46,198 bases of DNA, from positions 1 to 46,198 of the forward strand of contig LNEG01000195.1 of NCBI GenBank assembly GCA_001464865.1, read 5' to 3'. The DNA comes from Burkholderiales bacterium Ga0074133 (GTDB lineage: Bacteria; Pseudomonadota; Gammaproteobacteria; Burkholderiales; Burkholderiaceae_C). Numbering within the stretch: position 1 is the first letter of the stretch; each line of letters starts with the position of its first letter. This document shows, piece after piece, positions 35,512 through 44,569 of the stretch. Made by a program: the position numbers and the translations under genes. A model generated the notes under the pieces. It saw nothing but the letters and a program-made list of their open reading frames with translations. It ran no database searches and had not been told where the DNA came from.

Positions 35512-37431
35512 ATGATTCACATCACGCTTCCCGACGGCTCCCGGCGCGAGTTCCCAGGCCCCGTCACGGTGGCCGAAGTGGCAGCTTCCATCGGTTCGGG
35601 GCTGGCCAAGGCCGCGTTGGCCGGCAAAATTGGTGACAAGGTGGTGGACACGAGCTACCAGATCACGGCAGACAGCCCGCTGTCCATCATCACGGCGAAG
35701 GATGCAGATGGGCTTGAGGTGATTCGTCACTCTACGGCGCACTTGCTGGCCTATGCCGTCAAAGAGCTGTTTCCCGATGCGCAGGTCACCATCGGTCCAG
35801 TGATCGAGAACGGCTTTTATTACGACTTTGCCTACAAGCGCCCTTTTACGCCCGAAGACCTTGTCGCCATTGAAAAGCACATGTCCGAACTGGCGGCCAA
35901 GGACGAGCCCGTGGTGCGCCGCGTGTTGCCGCGCGATGAAGCGGTGGCGTACTTCAAGGGCCTGGGTGAGCACTACAAGGCCGAGATCATTGCGAGCATC
36001 CCCAGCAATGAAGATGTAAGCCTGTACCGCGAAGGCAGTTTTGAAGACCTGTGCCGCGGCCCCCACGTGCCCAGCACCGGCAAGCTCAAGTTCTTCAAGC
36101 TCATGAAGGTGGCGGGCGCCTACTGGCGCGGCGACCATCGCAACGAGATGCTGCAGCGTGTATATGGCACTGCCTGGACATCGAAGGAAGAGCTGCAGCA
36201 GTACCTCACGATGCTCGAAGAAGCCGAGAAGCGCGACCACCGCAAACTCGGCCGCGAGCTGGATCTGTTCCACATCGACGAGCACTCACCTGGCACGGTG
36301 TTCTGGCATCCCAAGGGCTGGACGGTGTGGCAGGAGGTCGAGCAGTACATGCGACGCGTCTACAGCGACAACGGCTACCAGGAGGTCAAGGGGCCGCAGA
36401 TTCTGGACCAGGGGCTCTGGGAGAAAACCGGCCACTGGGACAAGTACCGCGAGAACATGTTCGTGACCGAATCGGAGAAGCGTGACTACGCGCTCAAGCC
36501 GATGAACTGCCCAGGGCACATCATCATCTTCAAGCAGGGTATCAAGAGCTACCGTGATCTGCCCCTGCGCTTTGGAGAGTTTGGGCAGTGCCACCGCAAC
36601 GAGCCGACTGGTGGCCTGCACGGCATCATGCGCGTGCGTGCTTTCACGCAGGACGACGGCCATATTTTTTGCACCGAAGACCAGATCCAGTCGGAAGTGG
36701 TAGCGTTTACCACATTGCTGCAGAAGGTGTATCGCGATTTCGGCTTCAAGGACATCATCTACAAGCTGTCCACCCGGCCTGAAAAGCGCATCGGCAGCGA
36801 AGAAAGCTGGGACCGCGCTGAGAACGCGTTGGCAGAAGGCCTGCGTGCGTCGGGTTGCGAGTTCGAGTACCTGCCTGGCGAGGGCGCGTTCTACGGCCCC
36901 AAGATCGAATACACGCTCAAGGATGCGCTGGGCCGCCCATGGCAGTGCGGTACGATCCAGGTCGACCCCAACATGCCAGAGCGTCTTGATGCGGAGTTTG
37001 TGGGCGAAGACGGTGCCCGCCACCGGCCCATCATGCTGCACCGGGCCATCGTGGGTAGTCTGGAGCGCTTCATCGGGATTTTGATTGAGCAGCATGCAGG
37101 CGCGTTGCCTACATGGCTCGCCCCTGTGCAGGTGTCGGTGCTCAACATTACGGACGCGCAGTCCGATTACTGTCGCGAAATCGCTGCAAAGCTGGAAAAA
37201 GCGCTGCCCAATCAACGCCTTAGGGTGGCCCTGGACCTGCGTAACGAGAAGATTACGTATAAAATACGGGAGCATTCGTTGCAAAAGGTGCCCTACATCC
37301 TCGTCGCAGGCGACAAGGAGAAGGCCGCTGGAGCCGTAGCGGTGCGCGCCCGGGGTAATCGAGACCTCGGAGTGATGTCGGTAGAGGCCTTCGCAGAGTT
37401 GATAGCCCAAGACATCGCCAACAAAGCCTGA
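35512..37431 (+). CDS. thrS: Threonyl-tRNA synthetase
   Basis: A class II synthetase of 639 residues. An N-terminal TGS domain ([17 protein letters not shown]) is followed by the editing domain with HSTAH (His73, His77) and CRGPH (Cys181, His185), which removes mischarged serine. The catalytic core has MNCPGH with zinc ligand Cys333, His384 (DDGH) and His510 (IMLH), and ends with the anticodon-binding domain. GAAAGAG precedes the ATG at 35512. It heads the translation operon thrS-infC-rpmI-rplT-pheS-pheT. Its leader has a Thr-rich peptide and attenuator, unlike the translational operator known for E. coli thrS. Confidence 0.98.
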   Translation: MIHITLPDGSRREFPGPVTVAEVAASIGSGLAKAALAGKIGDKVVDTSYQITADSPLSIITAKDADGLEVIRHSTAHLLAYAVKELFPDAQVTIGPVIENGFYYDFAYKRPFTPEDLVAIEKHMSELAAKDEPVVRRVLPRDEAVAYFKGLGEHYKAEIIASIPSNEDVSLYREGSFEDLCRGPHVPSTGKLKFFKLMKVAGAYWRGDHRNEMLQRVYGTAWTSKEELQQYLTMLEEAEKRDHRKLGRELDLFHIDEHSPGTVFWHPKGWTVWQEVEQYMRRVYSDNGYQEVKGPQILDQGLWEKTGHWDKYRENMFVTESEKRDYALKPMNCPGHIIIFKQGIKSYRDLPLRFGEFGQCHRNEPTGGLHGIMRVRAFTQDDGHIFCTEDQIQSEVVAFTTLLQKVYRDFGFKDIIYKLSTRPEKRIGSEESWDRAENALAEGLRASGCEFEYLPGEGAFYGPKIEYTLKDALGRPWQCGTIQVDPNMPERLDAEFVGEDGARHRPIMLHRAIVGSLERFIGILIEQHAGALPTWLAPVQVSVLNITDAQSDYCREIAAKLEKALPNQRLRVALDLRNEKITYKIREHSLQKVPYILVAGDKEKAAGAVAVRARGNRDLGVMSVEAFAELIAQDIANKA

Positions 37432-37475
37432 TTTTTTATTGAAACCTGCTTTGACGCGCGTCCAATGTGCGGTTG

Positions 37476-37495
37476 TTGCTACAAGATTTGTAGTG
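37476..37495 (+). repeat. Possible partial dispersed repeat copy R5
   Basis: TTGCTACAAGATTTGTAGTG, a GCTAC-N(7)-GTAG dyad like that in rlmD, in the thrS-infC gap just before the infC ribosome-binding site. No right half is recognisable. Confidence 0.35.
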
Positions 37496-37517
37496 TTTTG
37501 ATTGAAGGAAGATAGCC

Positions 37518-38105
37518 ATCGCTACTGAATTTCGTGATCGTCGCCACCGTGAAGAGCGCAAGCACCGCCTGAACCGTGAAATCATGGCCCCTGAAGTTCG
37601 GCTTTCCGGGCCGGAGAACGAGCCTCTTGGCGTCGTGAGTCTGATGGAAGCCTTGCGCATGGCTGGCGAACTGGACGTGGATCTGGTTGAAATCGCTGCC
37701 ACGGCAAACCCCCCGGTGTGCCGCCTGATGGACTATGGCAAGTTCAAGTACCAGGAGCAAAAGCGTGCGGCCGAAGCCAAGGCCAAGCAAACGGTCATCG
37801 AGATCAAAGAAGTCAAGTTCCGCCCGGGCACGGACGATGGCGACTACAACATCAAGATGCGCAACATCCGTCGCTTTCTGGCGGATGGAGACAAGTGCAA
37901 GATCACGCTGCGGTTCCGTGGCCGTGAAATCACGCACCAGGAACTGGGGCTGGCACTTCTCAACCGCATCCGTGACGAACTGGCCGACACCATCATCATC
38001 GAGCAGTTTCCCAAGCTGGAAGGTCGCCAGATGATCATGATGATTGCGCCAGGCAAGAAGAAGCCGGCAGCCGCCAAGCCTGCTGCTGAAGGCTCTGCCG
38101 CCTGA
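37518..38105 (+). CDS. infC: Translation initiation factor IF-3
   Basis: IF-3 binds the 30S subunit and checks start codons. I place the start at ATC 37518, not at the first in-frame ATG (37584), because GAAGGAAG lies six bases upstream and the translation [20 protein letters not shown] restores the normal N-terminus before [19 protein letters not shown]; the protein then has 195 residues. The rare start matters: E. coli infC uses ATT, and IF-3 represses its own gene by rejecting it. The same autoregulation is inferred here. The N-domain includes [27 protein letters not shown], the C-domain [25 protein letters not shown]. The C-terminus is Lys/Pro/Ala-rich. Confidence 0.96.
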   Translation: MATEFRDRRHREERKHRLNREIMAPEVRLSGPENEPLGVVSLMEALRMAGELDVDLVEIAATANPPVCRLMDYGKFKYQEQKRAAEAKAKQTVIEIKEVKFRPGTDDGDYNIKMRNIRRFLADGDKCKITLRFRGREITHQELGLALLNRIRDELADTIIIEQFPKLEGRQMIMMIAPGKKKPAAAKPAAEGSAA

Positions 38106-38184
38106 CGCTCGCTGCAGCGGGCGAGGCGGTTGATCTGTAAAAGATTTGCGCGTTGTCTCTCTTTTGGGGGGCGGCGCCAAAGGT

Positions 38185-38283
38185 AGTGCGAAAGCGCTGC
38201 CACACCGAAAGGCGAAAGCCTTTCGTAAAAGTGGCTCGGGGCCAACAAGTTTGCAGATCGGTTTGCAAACGCCTCACGAGCAC
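38185..38283 (+). promoter_or_regulatory. Structured leader before rpmI (possible L20 autoregulatory region)
   Basis: Three foldable units in the 198-bp gap: AGTGC-GAAA-GCGCT (38185-38198), CGAAAGGC-GAAA-GCCTTTCG (38206-38225), and an outer stem GTGGCTCG (38231-38238) with CGAGCAC (38277-38283) enclosing GTTTGC...GCAAAC. Two GNRA tetraloops in a row and a position before rpmI-rplT suggest an RNA that L20 could recognise by mimicry of its rRNA site, as known in other phyla. Confidence 0.5.
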
Positions 38284-38303
38284 AATGAAAAAGGAGCATT
38301 CAC

Positions 38304-38507
38304 ATGCCCAAAATGAAGACCAAGAGCAGCGCGAAAAAACGTTTCCGCGTTCGTCCCGGTGGCACCGTCAAGCGCGGTCAAGCCTTCAAGCGTCACATCT
38401 TGACCAAGAAGACCACCAAGAACAAGCGCCACCTGCGTGGTGCAGTCGCTGTGCACGAGACCAATATGGGCTCGATTTCACAGATGCTGCCCGGCATGGG
38501 CGTTTAA
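38304..38507 (+). CDS. rpmI: 50S ribosomal protein L35
   Basis: A 67-residue basic protein of the large subunit. The start [20 protein letters not shown] and the [22 protein letters not shown] block are the L35 consensus, and the length is standard. AAAAGGAG precedes the ATG. It is the first of the rpmI-rplT pair and follows infC after a structured 198-bp leader, a conserved arrangement in which L20 controls expression in several bacteria. Confidence 0.98.
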   Translation: MPKMKTKSSAKKRFRVRPGGTVKRGQAFKRHILTKKTTKNKRHLRGAVAVHETNMGSISQMLPGMGV

Positions 38508-38533
38508 TTTACTGACGAACAAGGAGTACATAC

Positions 38534-38893
38534 ATGCCTCGCGTCAAACGTGGTGTAACGGCCCGTGCCCGTCACAAGAAAGTTCTCGCCCTCGCTAAGG
38601 GTTTCCGTGGTCGCCGCGGTAACGTCTACCGTATCGCCAAACAGGCGGTAATGAAGGCTGGGCAATATGCCTACCGTGACCGCCGCACCAAGAAGCGCGT
38701 GTTCCGCCAGTTGTGGATCGCCCGTATCAACGCCGCTGCCCGTGAACTGGGCCTGACCTACAGCCAGTTCGCCAACGGCCTGAAGAAGGCATCCATCGAG
38801 ATCGACCGCAAGATGCTGGCCGATCTCGCCGTGCACGACAAGGCTGCCTTCGGCAGCATCGTGAACCAAGTCAAGGCCAAGCTGGCTGCTTGA
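38534..38893 (+). CDS. rplT: 50S ribosomal protein L20
   Basis: A 119-residue assembly protein that binds 23S rRNA early in 50S formation. The sequence [28 protein letters not shown] start (long basic N-terminal helix), [22 protein letters not shown] and [23 protein letters not shown] are nearly invariant. AAGGAG precedes the ATG. L20 often represses its own operon in addition to its ribosomal role. The gene ends 101 bases before pheS, with a repeat copy and a terminator-like hairpin in the gap. Confidence 0.98.
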   Translation: MPRVKRGVTARARHKKVLALAKGFRGRRGNVYRIAKQAVMKAGQYAYRDRRTKKRVFRQLWIARINAAARELGLTYSQFANGLKKASIEIDRKMLADLAVHDKAAFGSIVNQVKAKLAA

Positions 38894-38904
38894 GATCACG
38901 ATAA

Positions 38905-38980
38905 GGGGCTATCTTTTTGATAGCTTCTTGCGCAATAACAGCAAGGGCTAGAGCTTGAAAAGGCACTAGCCCTTGTTTAT
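38905..38980 (+). repeat. Dispersed Comamonadaceae-type repeat, copy R6
   Basis: GGGGCTATC-TTTTT-GATAGCTTC, then TTGCGCAATAACAGCAAGGG and GCTAGAGCTTGAAAAGGCAC. The core dyad, the TTGCGC block and the AAGGGCTAGAG block agree with the other copies. It fills the rplT-pheS gap and contains the hairpin listed at 38942. Confidence 0.65.
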
Positions 38981-38984
38981 TTTC
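38942..38984 (+). terminator. Terminator-like hairpin between rplT and pheS
   Basis: CAAGGGCTAG (38942-38951) pairs perfectly with CTAGCCCTTG (38966-38975), a 10-bp stem with a 14-base loop, followed by TTTATTTTC. It would give partial or complete termination before pheS. No Phe-rich leader peptide is present, so it does not look like the E. coli pheM attenuator. Confidence 0.65.
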
Positions 38985-38994
38985 AAGAGTCGAT

Positions 38995-40047
38995 ATGAAC
39001 GAGTTGGATTCCCTGGTTGAAAGCGCTGCGCAACTGTTTGCCCAAGCGAACACTCCTGCTGAGCTCGAAAACGCCAAAGCCCAGTTTCTGGGTAAAGCAG
39101 GCCGCGTGACCGAGCTCATGAAGGGTATGGCGCAGCTTTCCGTCGAGGAAAAGAAATCGCGCGGGGCAGCCATCAACGTCGCCAAGCAGGCGATCGAAGC
39201 TGAATTGACCGCCCGTCGCCAGGCGCTCGCCGACGCGGAGTTGCAGGCCCAGCTGAAAGCTGAGGCGCTGGACGTGAGCCTGCCGGGCCGTCAGCGTGGT
39301 CAGGGCGGTCTGCACCCTGTGTCGCTTACCCTTGAGCGGATTGAGCGTATCTTCGGCTCGATGGGTTTTGATGTTGCCGAAGGCCCCGAGATCGAGACCG
39401 ATTGGTTCAACTTCACGGCACTCAACACGCCTGAGGACCACCCGGCGCGTTCGATGCACGACACCTTCTATGTCGAGGGCGGCACTGCCACCGCTCCCAA
39501 CCTGCTGCGCACGCACACCAGTCCGATGCAGATCCGCCATGCGGTCCAGCACGTCAAAAAGCATCGTGCGACGCTGGATGCCGGGCAGGCCATGCCCGAG
39601 ATCCGTGTGATTGCTCCCGGCCGCACCTACCGGGTGGACAGCGACGCCACGCATTCACCCATGTTCCACCAGTGCGAAGGCCTGTGGATCGGCGAGAACG
39701 TGAGCTTCAAGGATCTCAAGGTCATCTTCACGGACTTCTGCCGTACCTTTTTCGAAAGCGACGACCTGGTCCTGCGGTTCCGTCCGAGTTTCTTTCCGTT
39801 CACCGAACCCAGTGCCGAGATCGATATTCAGTTCCAGACAGGCCCGCTGGCTGGTCGCTGGCTGGAAGTGGCTGGTTCCGGCCAGGTGCACCCGAACGTG
39901 GTGCGAAACATGGGGCTTGACCCTGAAAAATACATCGGCTTTGCGTTTGGCATGGGGCCCGACCGCCTGACCATGCTGCGCTATGGCGTGAACGACCTGC
40001 GCCTGTTCTTTGACGGCGACATTCGCTTCCTGTCACAGTTCCAGTAA
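38995..40047 (+). CDS. pheS: Phenylalanyl-tRNA synthetase alpha subunit
   Basis: The catalytic subunit of the alpha2-beta2 class II synthetase, 350 residues. An N-terminal coiled-coil part (residues 1-90) contacts tRNA. The active site shows [12 protein letters not shown] (motif region 1), [19 protein letters not shown] (motif 2), [16 protein letters not shown] and [19 protein letters not shown] (motif 3). Its ATG at 38995 follows a repeat-derived hairpin. It precedes pheT by 60 bases, and both are probably translated from one mRNA. Confidence 0.98.
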   Translation: MNELDSLVESAAQLFAQANTPAELENAKAQFLGKAGRVTELMKGMAQLSVEEKKSRGAAINVAKQAIEAELTARRQALADAELQAQLKAEALDVSLPGRQRGQGGLHPVSLTLERIERIFGSMGFDVAEGPEIETDWFNFTALNTPEDHPARSMHDTFYVEGGTATAPNLLRTHTSPMQIRHAVQHVKKHRATLDAGQAMPEIRVIAPGRTYRVDSDATHSPMFHQCEGLWIGENVSFKDLKVIFTDFCRTFFESDDLVLRFRPSFFPFTEPSAEIDIQFQTGPLAGRWLEVAGSGQVHPNVVRNMGLDPEKYIGFAFGMGPDRLTMLRYGVNDLRLFFDGDIRFLSQFQ

Positions 40048-40107
40048 GACAGCCGCGCCCGAGATGCGCCCGTGCCGTGTCGGCACCCACCGAATACATG
40101 TCTGACT

Positions 40108-42558
40108 ATGCAATTTCCTGAATCCTGGTTGCGCGAGTTCTGCAACCCACCCCTGACGACTGCCGAGCTCGCAGAGACGCTCACCATGGCCGGTCTCGAA
40201 GTCGAAGAGCTGCGCCCCGTGGCGCCTCCGTTCTCCAAGATAGTGGTCGGTGAAATCAAGGAGGCGGTGCAGCACCCCGATGCCGATCGGCTGCGCATTT
40301 GCCAGGTGGACGTGGGGCAGGGCGCCTTGCTCAATATCGTGTGCGGCGCGCCCAATGCGCGCGTTGGCATCAAGGTGCCGTGCGCGCTGGTGGGGGCCGA
40401 GCTGCCGCCGGGCGATGACGGCAAGCCGTTTCTCATCAAGGTAGGCAAGCTGCGAGGCGTGGAAAGCCAGGGCATGTTGTGCTCGGCCCGCGAACTCAAG
40501 CTGTCCGAAGACCATGGCGGGCTGCTGGAGCTTTCGGCCGATGCGCCTGTGGGGCAAGACATCCGCGCGCACCTGGATCTGGACGACACGCTTTTCACGC
40601 TGAAGCTCACGCCCAACCTGGCGCATTGCCTGAGCGTGTTCGGCATTGCGCGCGAGCTGTCGGCACTGACCGGCGCGCCGCTGGTCCAACCCCAGTATCC
40701 GTCCCTGTCAGCCACGCTGACGGACACGCTCGCCGTGCGGGTCAGCGCGACGGATCTGTGTGGCCGCTTTTCCGGCCGGATCGTGCGCAACGTCAACACC
40801 CGCGCGGCCACGCCGCAGTGGATGCTGGACCGCCTCGCGCGCTGTGGCCAGCGCGGTGTGTCGCCGCTGGTGAATATCTCCAACTACGTGATGTTCGAGC
40901 TGGGTCGCCCCTCGCACATTTTTGACCTCGACAAGATCCACGGTGGCCTGGACGTTCGCTGGGGCAAGCCAGGCGAGACGCTCAAGTTGCTCAACGGCAA
41001 CACCATCACAGTGGATGAGAAGGTCGGCGTCATTGCCGACGACCAGGCGGTGGAATCGTTGGCTGGCATCATGGGCGGCGACGCCACGGCGGTGTCCGAT
41101 GACACGCGCCACATCTATGTGGAAGCTGCATTCTGGTGGCCCAAGGCTGTGGCCGGCAGGTCGCGCCGGTTCAACTTCTCGACCGATGCGGGGCACCGCT
41201 TCGAACGCGGCGTGGACCCGAGCCTGACGGTGGAACACATCGAGCGCATCACGCAACTGATCATCCACATCTGCGGCACGCCCGAGACTGCCTGCGGCCC
41301 TATCGACGACCAGACTGTGAACATGCCGGCGGCAAGGCCGGTCACGCTGCGTGTGGCCCGCGCCGCCAAGGTCATCGGCATGCCGTTGAGCCAGGTGCAG
41401 TGCGCAGATGCACTGCAGCGCTTGGGCCTGGAAGTGGCGCAAGCTGAAGGCACGCTCACCGTCACGCCACCCGCCTATCGCTTCGACCTCAACATCGAAG
41501 AAGACCTGATCGAAGAAATCGCGCGGATTGTGGGCTACAACAGCCTGCCCACCACGCCGCCGCTGGCCCCCATCACGCCCAAGCTGCCGGCAGAAGCCAC
41601 GCGCAGCGCGTTCGCCGTGCGCCATGCGCTGGCTGGCCTCGGCTACCAGGAAACCATCAACTTCAGCTTTGTGGAAGAGCGCTGGGAGCGCGAACTGGCC
41701 GGTAACGCCGCGCCCATCCGCCTGCTCAATCCGATTGCAAGCCAGATGAACGTCATGCGCTCGTCCTTGCTGGGTTCATTGCTACAAGTTTTGAAGTTCA
41801 ACCTGGACCGCAAGGCCCAGCGGGTGCGCGTATTCGAGCTTGGTCGCGTGTTCTTGCGTGACGAGAGCGTGCGCAACACCGACACCACGGTGGAGGGCTT
41901 CCACCAGCCGATGCGGGTGGCAGGCCTGGCTTATGGTCCTGCCGATTCGCTCCAGTGGGGCCGTACCGAGCAAGGCGTTGACTTCTTCGATGTGAAGGGC
42001 GACGTGGAAGCCCTGCTGGCTCCGCTGCAGGCATCTTTTGAGCCGGGCAATCATCCGTCGATGCACCCTGGCCGCTGCGCGCGCGTTGTTCTCAATGGTC
42101 GCGCCATCGGGTTCGTGGGCGAACTCCATCCGCAATCGCGTCAGGCGTGGGATCTGCCGCAGGCTCCGCTGATGTTCGAACTGGATCTGGACGCCGTGCT
42201 TGCCCGGTCCGTGCCGGTGTTCAAGCCCGTCGCAAAACAGCAGGCCGTTGAACGCGACCTGGCGGTGGTGGTGGCTGAGCGCGTAACGCATGCGGACGTG
42301 ATGGCCGCAGTCCACGAGGCGGTACCTGGCGATCTGCTTCGCTCCGCCGTCCTGTTTGACGTGTACCGGCCCAAACCGCTGCGCGACGGAGAAGCGGCAC
42401 CTGCTGCGGCGCAGGTGCGCCATGGGGAAAAGAGCCTCGCAGTCCGGCTGACTCTCGGTCGGGACGAAGCCACCCTGACAGAGGCGGAAATCGAGTCAGC
42501 AGTGCAGCTGGTGGTCGCGCAGCTCAAAGAGCGCACTGGCGCACGCCTGCGCGTCTGA
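40108..42558 (+). CDS. pheT: Phenylalanyl-tRNA synthetase beta subunit
   Basis: The 816-residue partner subunit, needed for tRNA binding and for editing Tyr-tRNA(Phe). Domains in order are an N-terminal EMAP/OB tRNA-binding domain (~40-150, GEIKEAVQHPDADRLRIC), the B3/B4 editing domain (VNISNYVMFELGRPSHIFD), the B5 domain, a catalytic-like core (NPIASQMNVMRSSLL), and the FDX-ACB anticodon domain at the end. The ATG at 40108 gives the standard MQFPESWLREF start; an in-frame start at 40072 adds unconserved residues. ihfA follows. Confidence 0.97.
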   Translation: MQFPESWLREFCNPPLTTAELAETLTMAGLEVEELRPVAPPFSKIVVGEIKEAVQHPDADRLRICQVDVGQGALLNIVCGAPNARVGIKVPCALVGAELPPGDDGKPFLIKVGKLRGVESQGMLCSARELKLSEDHGGLLELSADAPVGQDIRAHLDLDDTLFTLKLTPNLAHCLSVFGIARELSALTGAPLVQPQYPSLSATLTDTLAVRVSATDLCGRFSGRIVRNVNTRAATPQWMLDRLARCGQRGVSPLVNISNYVMFELGRPSHIFDLDKIHGGLDVRWGKPGETLKLLNGNTITVDEKVGVIADDQAVESLAGIMGGDATAVSDDTRHIYVEAAFWWPKAVAGRSRRFNFSTDAGHRFERGVDPSLTVEHIERITQLIIHICGTPETACGPIDDQTVNMPAARPVTLRVARAAKVIGMPLSQVQCADALQRLGLEVAQAEGTLTVTPPAYRFDLNIEEDLIEEIARIVGYNSLPTTPPLAPITPKLPAEATRSAFAVRHALAGLGYQETINFSFVEERWERELAGNAAPIRLLNPIASQMNVMRSSLLGSLLQVLKFNLDRKAQRVRVFELGRVFLRDESVRNTDTTVEGFHQPMRVAGLAYGPADSLQWGRTEQGVDFFDVKGDVEALLAPLQASFEPGNHPSMHPGRCARVVLNGRAIGFVGELHPQSRQAWDLPQAPLMFELDLDAVLARSVPVFKPVAKQQAVERDLAVVVAERVTHADVMAAVHEAVPGDLLRSAVLFDVYRPKPLRDGEAAPAAAQVRHGEKSLAVRLTLGRDEATLTEAEIESAVQLVVAQLKERTGARLRV

Positions 42559-42588
42559 CCCGTGGCTGAACAAGCAAAGGCGCGACCC

Positions 42589-42915
42589 ATGATCGAATTT
42601 GCAGTGGAGTCTCTGGAGACTCCTGCGCTGACCAAGGCGCAACTGGCGGACCTACTGTTTGACCAGATCGGATTGAACAAGCGCGAGTCCAAGGACATGA
42701 TCGACGCTTTCTTTGACCTGGTGTCCCAAAGCCTGGTCGAGGGGCGCGACGTCAAGCTTTCAGGTTTTGGCAACTTCCAGATTCGTACCAAGGCGCCGCG
42801 CCCCGGGCGCAACCCACGTACGGGCGAGGCCATTCCCATCCAGGCAAGGCGCGTGGTCACATTCCACGCGAGCAGCAAGCTTAAGGAACAGATCCAGTCT
42901 GCGCCTGGGGCGTGA
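42589..42915 (+). CDS. ihfA: Integration host factor alpha subunit
   Basis: A DNA-bending protein that works as a heterodimer with IhfB in recombination, transcription and phage integration. The HU/IHF fold is complete: LTKAQLADLLFDQIGLNKRESK, then KLSGFGNFQIRTKAPRPG and RNPRTGEAIPI, the beta-arm whose proline intercalates into DNA, and RRVVTFHASSKLKEQI. I use the ATG at 42589 (108 residues) because AAAGG is upstream; a GTG at 42562, three bases after the pheT stop, is in frame. The pheT-ihfA order is conserved in proteobacteria. Confidence 0.95.
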   Translation: MIEFAVESLETPALTKAQLADLLFDQIGLNKRESKDMIDAFFDLVSQSLVEGRDVKLSGFGNFQIRTKAPRPGRNPRTGEAIPIQARRVVTFHASSKLKEQIQSAPGA

Positions 42916-43013
42916 TGTTTTTGTCAAATACCTGATGGGATCGCAATCGGTGGCTGGCGGCAAATGCATGTCTGCAGTACGCTTGCCGGTTAACTGGTCC
43001 GGATCCGCACAAC

Positions 43014-43445
43014 ATGGCCACCCCCCTTCCTTCCATCCCTGCCAAGCGCTACTTCACCATCGGTGAGGTGGCGGAGCTGTGCGGCGTCAAGCCGCATGTC
43101 CTGCGGTACTGGGAGCAGGAGTTCACGCAGTTGCGCCCCATGAAGCGGCGGGGAAATCGCCGCTATTACCAGCACCATGAAGTGCTGATGATTCGCCGTA
43201 TCCGCGATCTGCTCTACGACCAGGGATTCACGATCAGTGGGGCCCGAAACCGTCTACAGGAGCTGGTACCGACAGGTCGTGCGCAGGAGGCAGGCGGTGA
43301 TCAGGATTTTGCCGATTCCCTGTCAGACGGCATGTTGATGGATGGTCTTGAAGACCTGTCTATTGAGACGCGGGACATGGCGTTCGACGCCCACGCGGTC
43401 CGCAAGGAATTATTTGAGATCCGTGCGCTGCTTTCCCCGAGTTGA
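43014..43445 (+). CDS. MerR-family transcriptional regulator
   Basis: A 143-residue MerR-type protein. The HTH and wing read KRYFTIGEVAELCGVKPHVL and RYWEQEF, then RRGNRRYYQHHEVLMIRRIRDLLYDQGFTI. The C-terminal part is short and acidic with no cysteine cluster, so it is not a metal sensor. A MerR-like gene next to ihfA is typical of betaproteobacteria; its targets are unknown. The ATG at 43014 is about 100 bases after ihfA, on the same strand, probably co-transcribed. Confidence 0.93.
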   Translation: MATPLPSIPAKRYFTIGEVAELCGVKPHVLRYWEQEFTQLRPMKRRGNRRYYQHHEVLMIRRIRDLLYDQGFTISGARNRLQELVPTGRAQEAGGDQDFADSLSDGMLMDGLEDLSIETRDMAFDAHAVRKELFEIRALLSPS

Positions 43446-43459
43446 CCTGTTTTTCTGCA

Positions 43460-43465
43460 TATAAT
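43460..43465 (+). promoter_or_regulatory. -10 element of tRNA-Pro
   Basis: TATAAT with TGC just upstream, so a near-extended -10. TTGACC at 43442-43447 is only 12 bases away, too close for a standard -35. A start near 43472 is consistent with the tRNA 5' end at 43477. Confidence 0.55.
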
Positions 43466-43476
43466 CTAAGTCTTGT

Positions 43477-43553
43477 CGGCGTGTAGCGCAGCCTGGTAGC
43501 GCACTTGCATGGGGTGCAAGGGGTCGCGAGTTCGAATCCCGCCACGCCGACCA
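43477..43553 (+). tRNA. tRNA-Pro (anticodon GGG)
   Basis: A full 77-nt cloverleaf with encoded CCA. The acceptor CGGCGTG pairs with CACGCCG, the D-arm is GCGC-AGCCTGGTA-GCGC, the anticodon stem CTTGC/GCAAG holds loop ATGGGGT with anticodon GGG (43511-43513), and the T-loop is TTCGAAT. One A-C mismatch is seen in the T-stem. A strong promoter element and a terminator flank it. Confidence 0.96.
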
Positions 43554-43561
43554 TTCATAGC

Positions 43562-43596
43562 AAAAGCCCAGAATCGAAAGGTTCTGGGCTTTTTTG
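43562..43596 (+). terminator. Terminator after tRNA-Pro
   Basis: AAAAGCCCAGAA and TTCTGGGCTTTTTT around TCGAAAGG; nine GC-rich pairs extended by A-T pairs, with a T-run. Nine bases beyond the tRNA. Confidence 0.9.
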
Positions 43597-43757
43597 CTGG
43601 GCGCTTGAGGTTCGACGTGCCAGTCAATGCCCAGTGCTGGGGGCGTACGCGCCGTTCGTCGCTCAGGCCGAGGTGTGGCGCCGCCCCTGCGATTGAGCGG
43701 GTGGTGTGCTCCTGCTACCCGCCCAAACCGAACCGCCCACCGGGCTGAGGAATCGAC

Positions 43758-44081
43758 ATGATTGATGGAATCGTTGCCGGCCGGCTCCACACCGATGCGG
43801 AGCAACGCGTTGACAAGTTTGGCAAAGCGTTCACGGTGGTCAAGATGAAGGCCGGCACGGGGGAAGGCGAAGCAGTGCTGGTCAACGTGATCGCTTTCGA
43901 TCATGCTTGTCAGGGCGCGCTGCGGCTGCTGCGGGAGGGCGATGCAGTGGCCTTGGCCGGCGCGCTGACTCCGCGGGTGTGGACCGACAAACAAGGTAAC
44001 GCGCGGCCTGCGCTGGATATGGTGGCTCACAGGGCGATCGTGGCCGAGGGGTCCACAGAAGCTGGCACGGCCGGAGACTGA
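43758..44081 (+). CDS. Single-stranded DNA-binding (OB-fold) protein, short form
   Basis: A 107-residue protein resembling short SSB/PriB-like OB-fold proteins: MIDGIVAGRLHTDAEQRVDKFGKAFTVVKMKAG is a typical first strand set, and VNVIAFDHACQGALRLLREGDAVALAGALTPRVWTDKQGNARPALDM carries the GD-x-V-x-x-x-G and the W-x-D-x-x-G-x-x-R pattern of SSBs. It lacks the long acidic tail of the main SSB, so it is probably an accessory or element-derived protein. It stands alone between tRNA-Pro and the island border. Confidence 0.85.
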   Translation: MIDGIVAGRLHTDAEQRVDKFGKAFTVVKMKAGTGEGEAVLVNVIAFDHACQGALRLLREGDAVALAGALTPRVWTDKQGNARPALDMVAHRAIVAEGSTEAGTAGD

Positions 44082-44143
44082 ACGGAGGGCACTCTCGCGG
44101 CAGGCGGCAAGGGGGGCTTGTCCGGTGCTCGGCCAGCGGGCGT

Positions 44144-44356
44144 CTAAACAGGCGGCTTGGCCGACGCTTCCGGTGGCTTGGCGGCTGCAAATCCCAGGGC
44201 CTTGAGTTCGTCATCCGTCAAGTGCAGCTCGGTCAGCTCGGGTTGCCGCGCTTCCACCGTGCGCCTGCGTTCAAACTTGCTGGGTGGCCCTAGCTCATCC
44301 TGCCGCCGGTCGCTTCCGGTTCTGCGCTCTACGGGTTCCCTGCGTTCAAACGTCAT
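44144..44356 (-). CDS. Small arginine-rich protein of unknown function
   Basis: A 70-residue protein. The first 35 residues carry repeated Arg-Arg units in an ERR/DRR pattern (FERREPVERRTGSDRRQDEL and KFERRRTVEARQPE), then an acidic helix ELHLTDDELKALGFAAA and a Pro/Lys tail. ERR-x-x-DRR-x-G-x-DRR-like starts occur in small betaproteobacterial proteins; no function is known to me. The ATG at 44356 has an AGGGCAG upstream. The frame continues further upstream through the tRNA-Thr fragment without coding character. Confidence 0.6.
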   Translation of the reverse strand: MTFERREPVERRTGSDRRQDELGPPSKFERRRTVEARQPELTELHLTDDELKALGFAAAKPPEASAKPPV

Positions 44357-44530
44357 GGTGCTGCCCTGCAAGAAAGTGGTTGGCGCAATCGTCAGTTCCC
44401 GCATGAAGTTCGGTCGGCACTGCGCGCGGGTGAGGGTTTGTAGTTTGCCGCATGAGCCAACATGCGCAAGAAAAAACTGCGCAGTATTCCCGGTAGCAGG
44501 CGCAGACCCTGGCTTTGTGCACCATCCAAC

Positions 44531-44566
44531 AAAAAAGCCCTTGGTTCTTGCGAACCAAAGGCTTTT
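44531..44566 (-). terminator. Terminator of the tRNA-Thr remnant
   Basis: On the minus strand, AAAAGCC-T-TTGGTTC, loop GCAA, GAACCAA-G-GGCTTTTTT, one T-G pair. It starts four bases after the CCA end of the tRNA fragment, as expected for its native terminator. Confidence 0.85.
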
Positions 44567-44569
44567 GAT

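Noticed and set aside
38894..38994. pheM-type attenuator for pheST
   Set aside because: There is no ATG-led peptide and no cluster of Phe codons before the hairpin.
41779..41796. TTGCTACAAGTTTTGAAG in pheT, like the repeat core
   Set aside because: It encodes SLLQVLKFN, a segment I expect to be conserved in PheT, so a chance match is more likely than a repeat copy.
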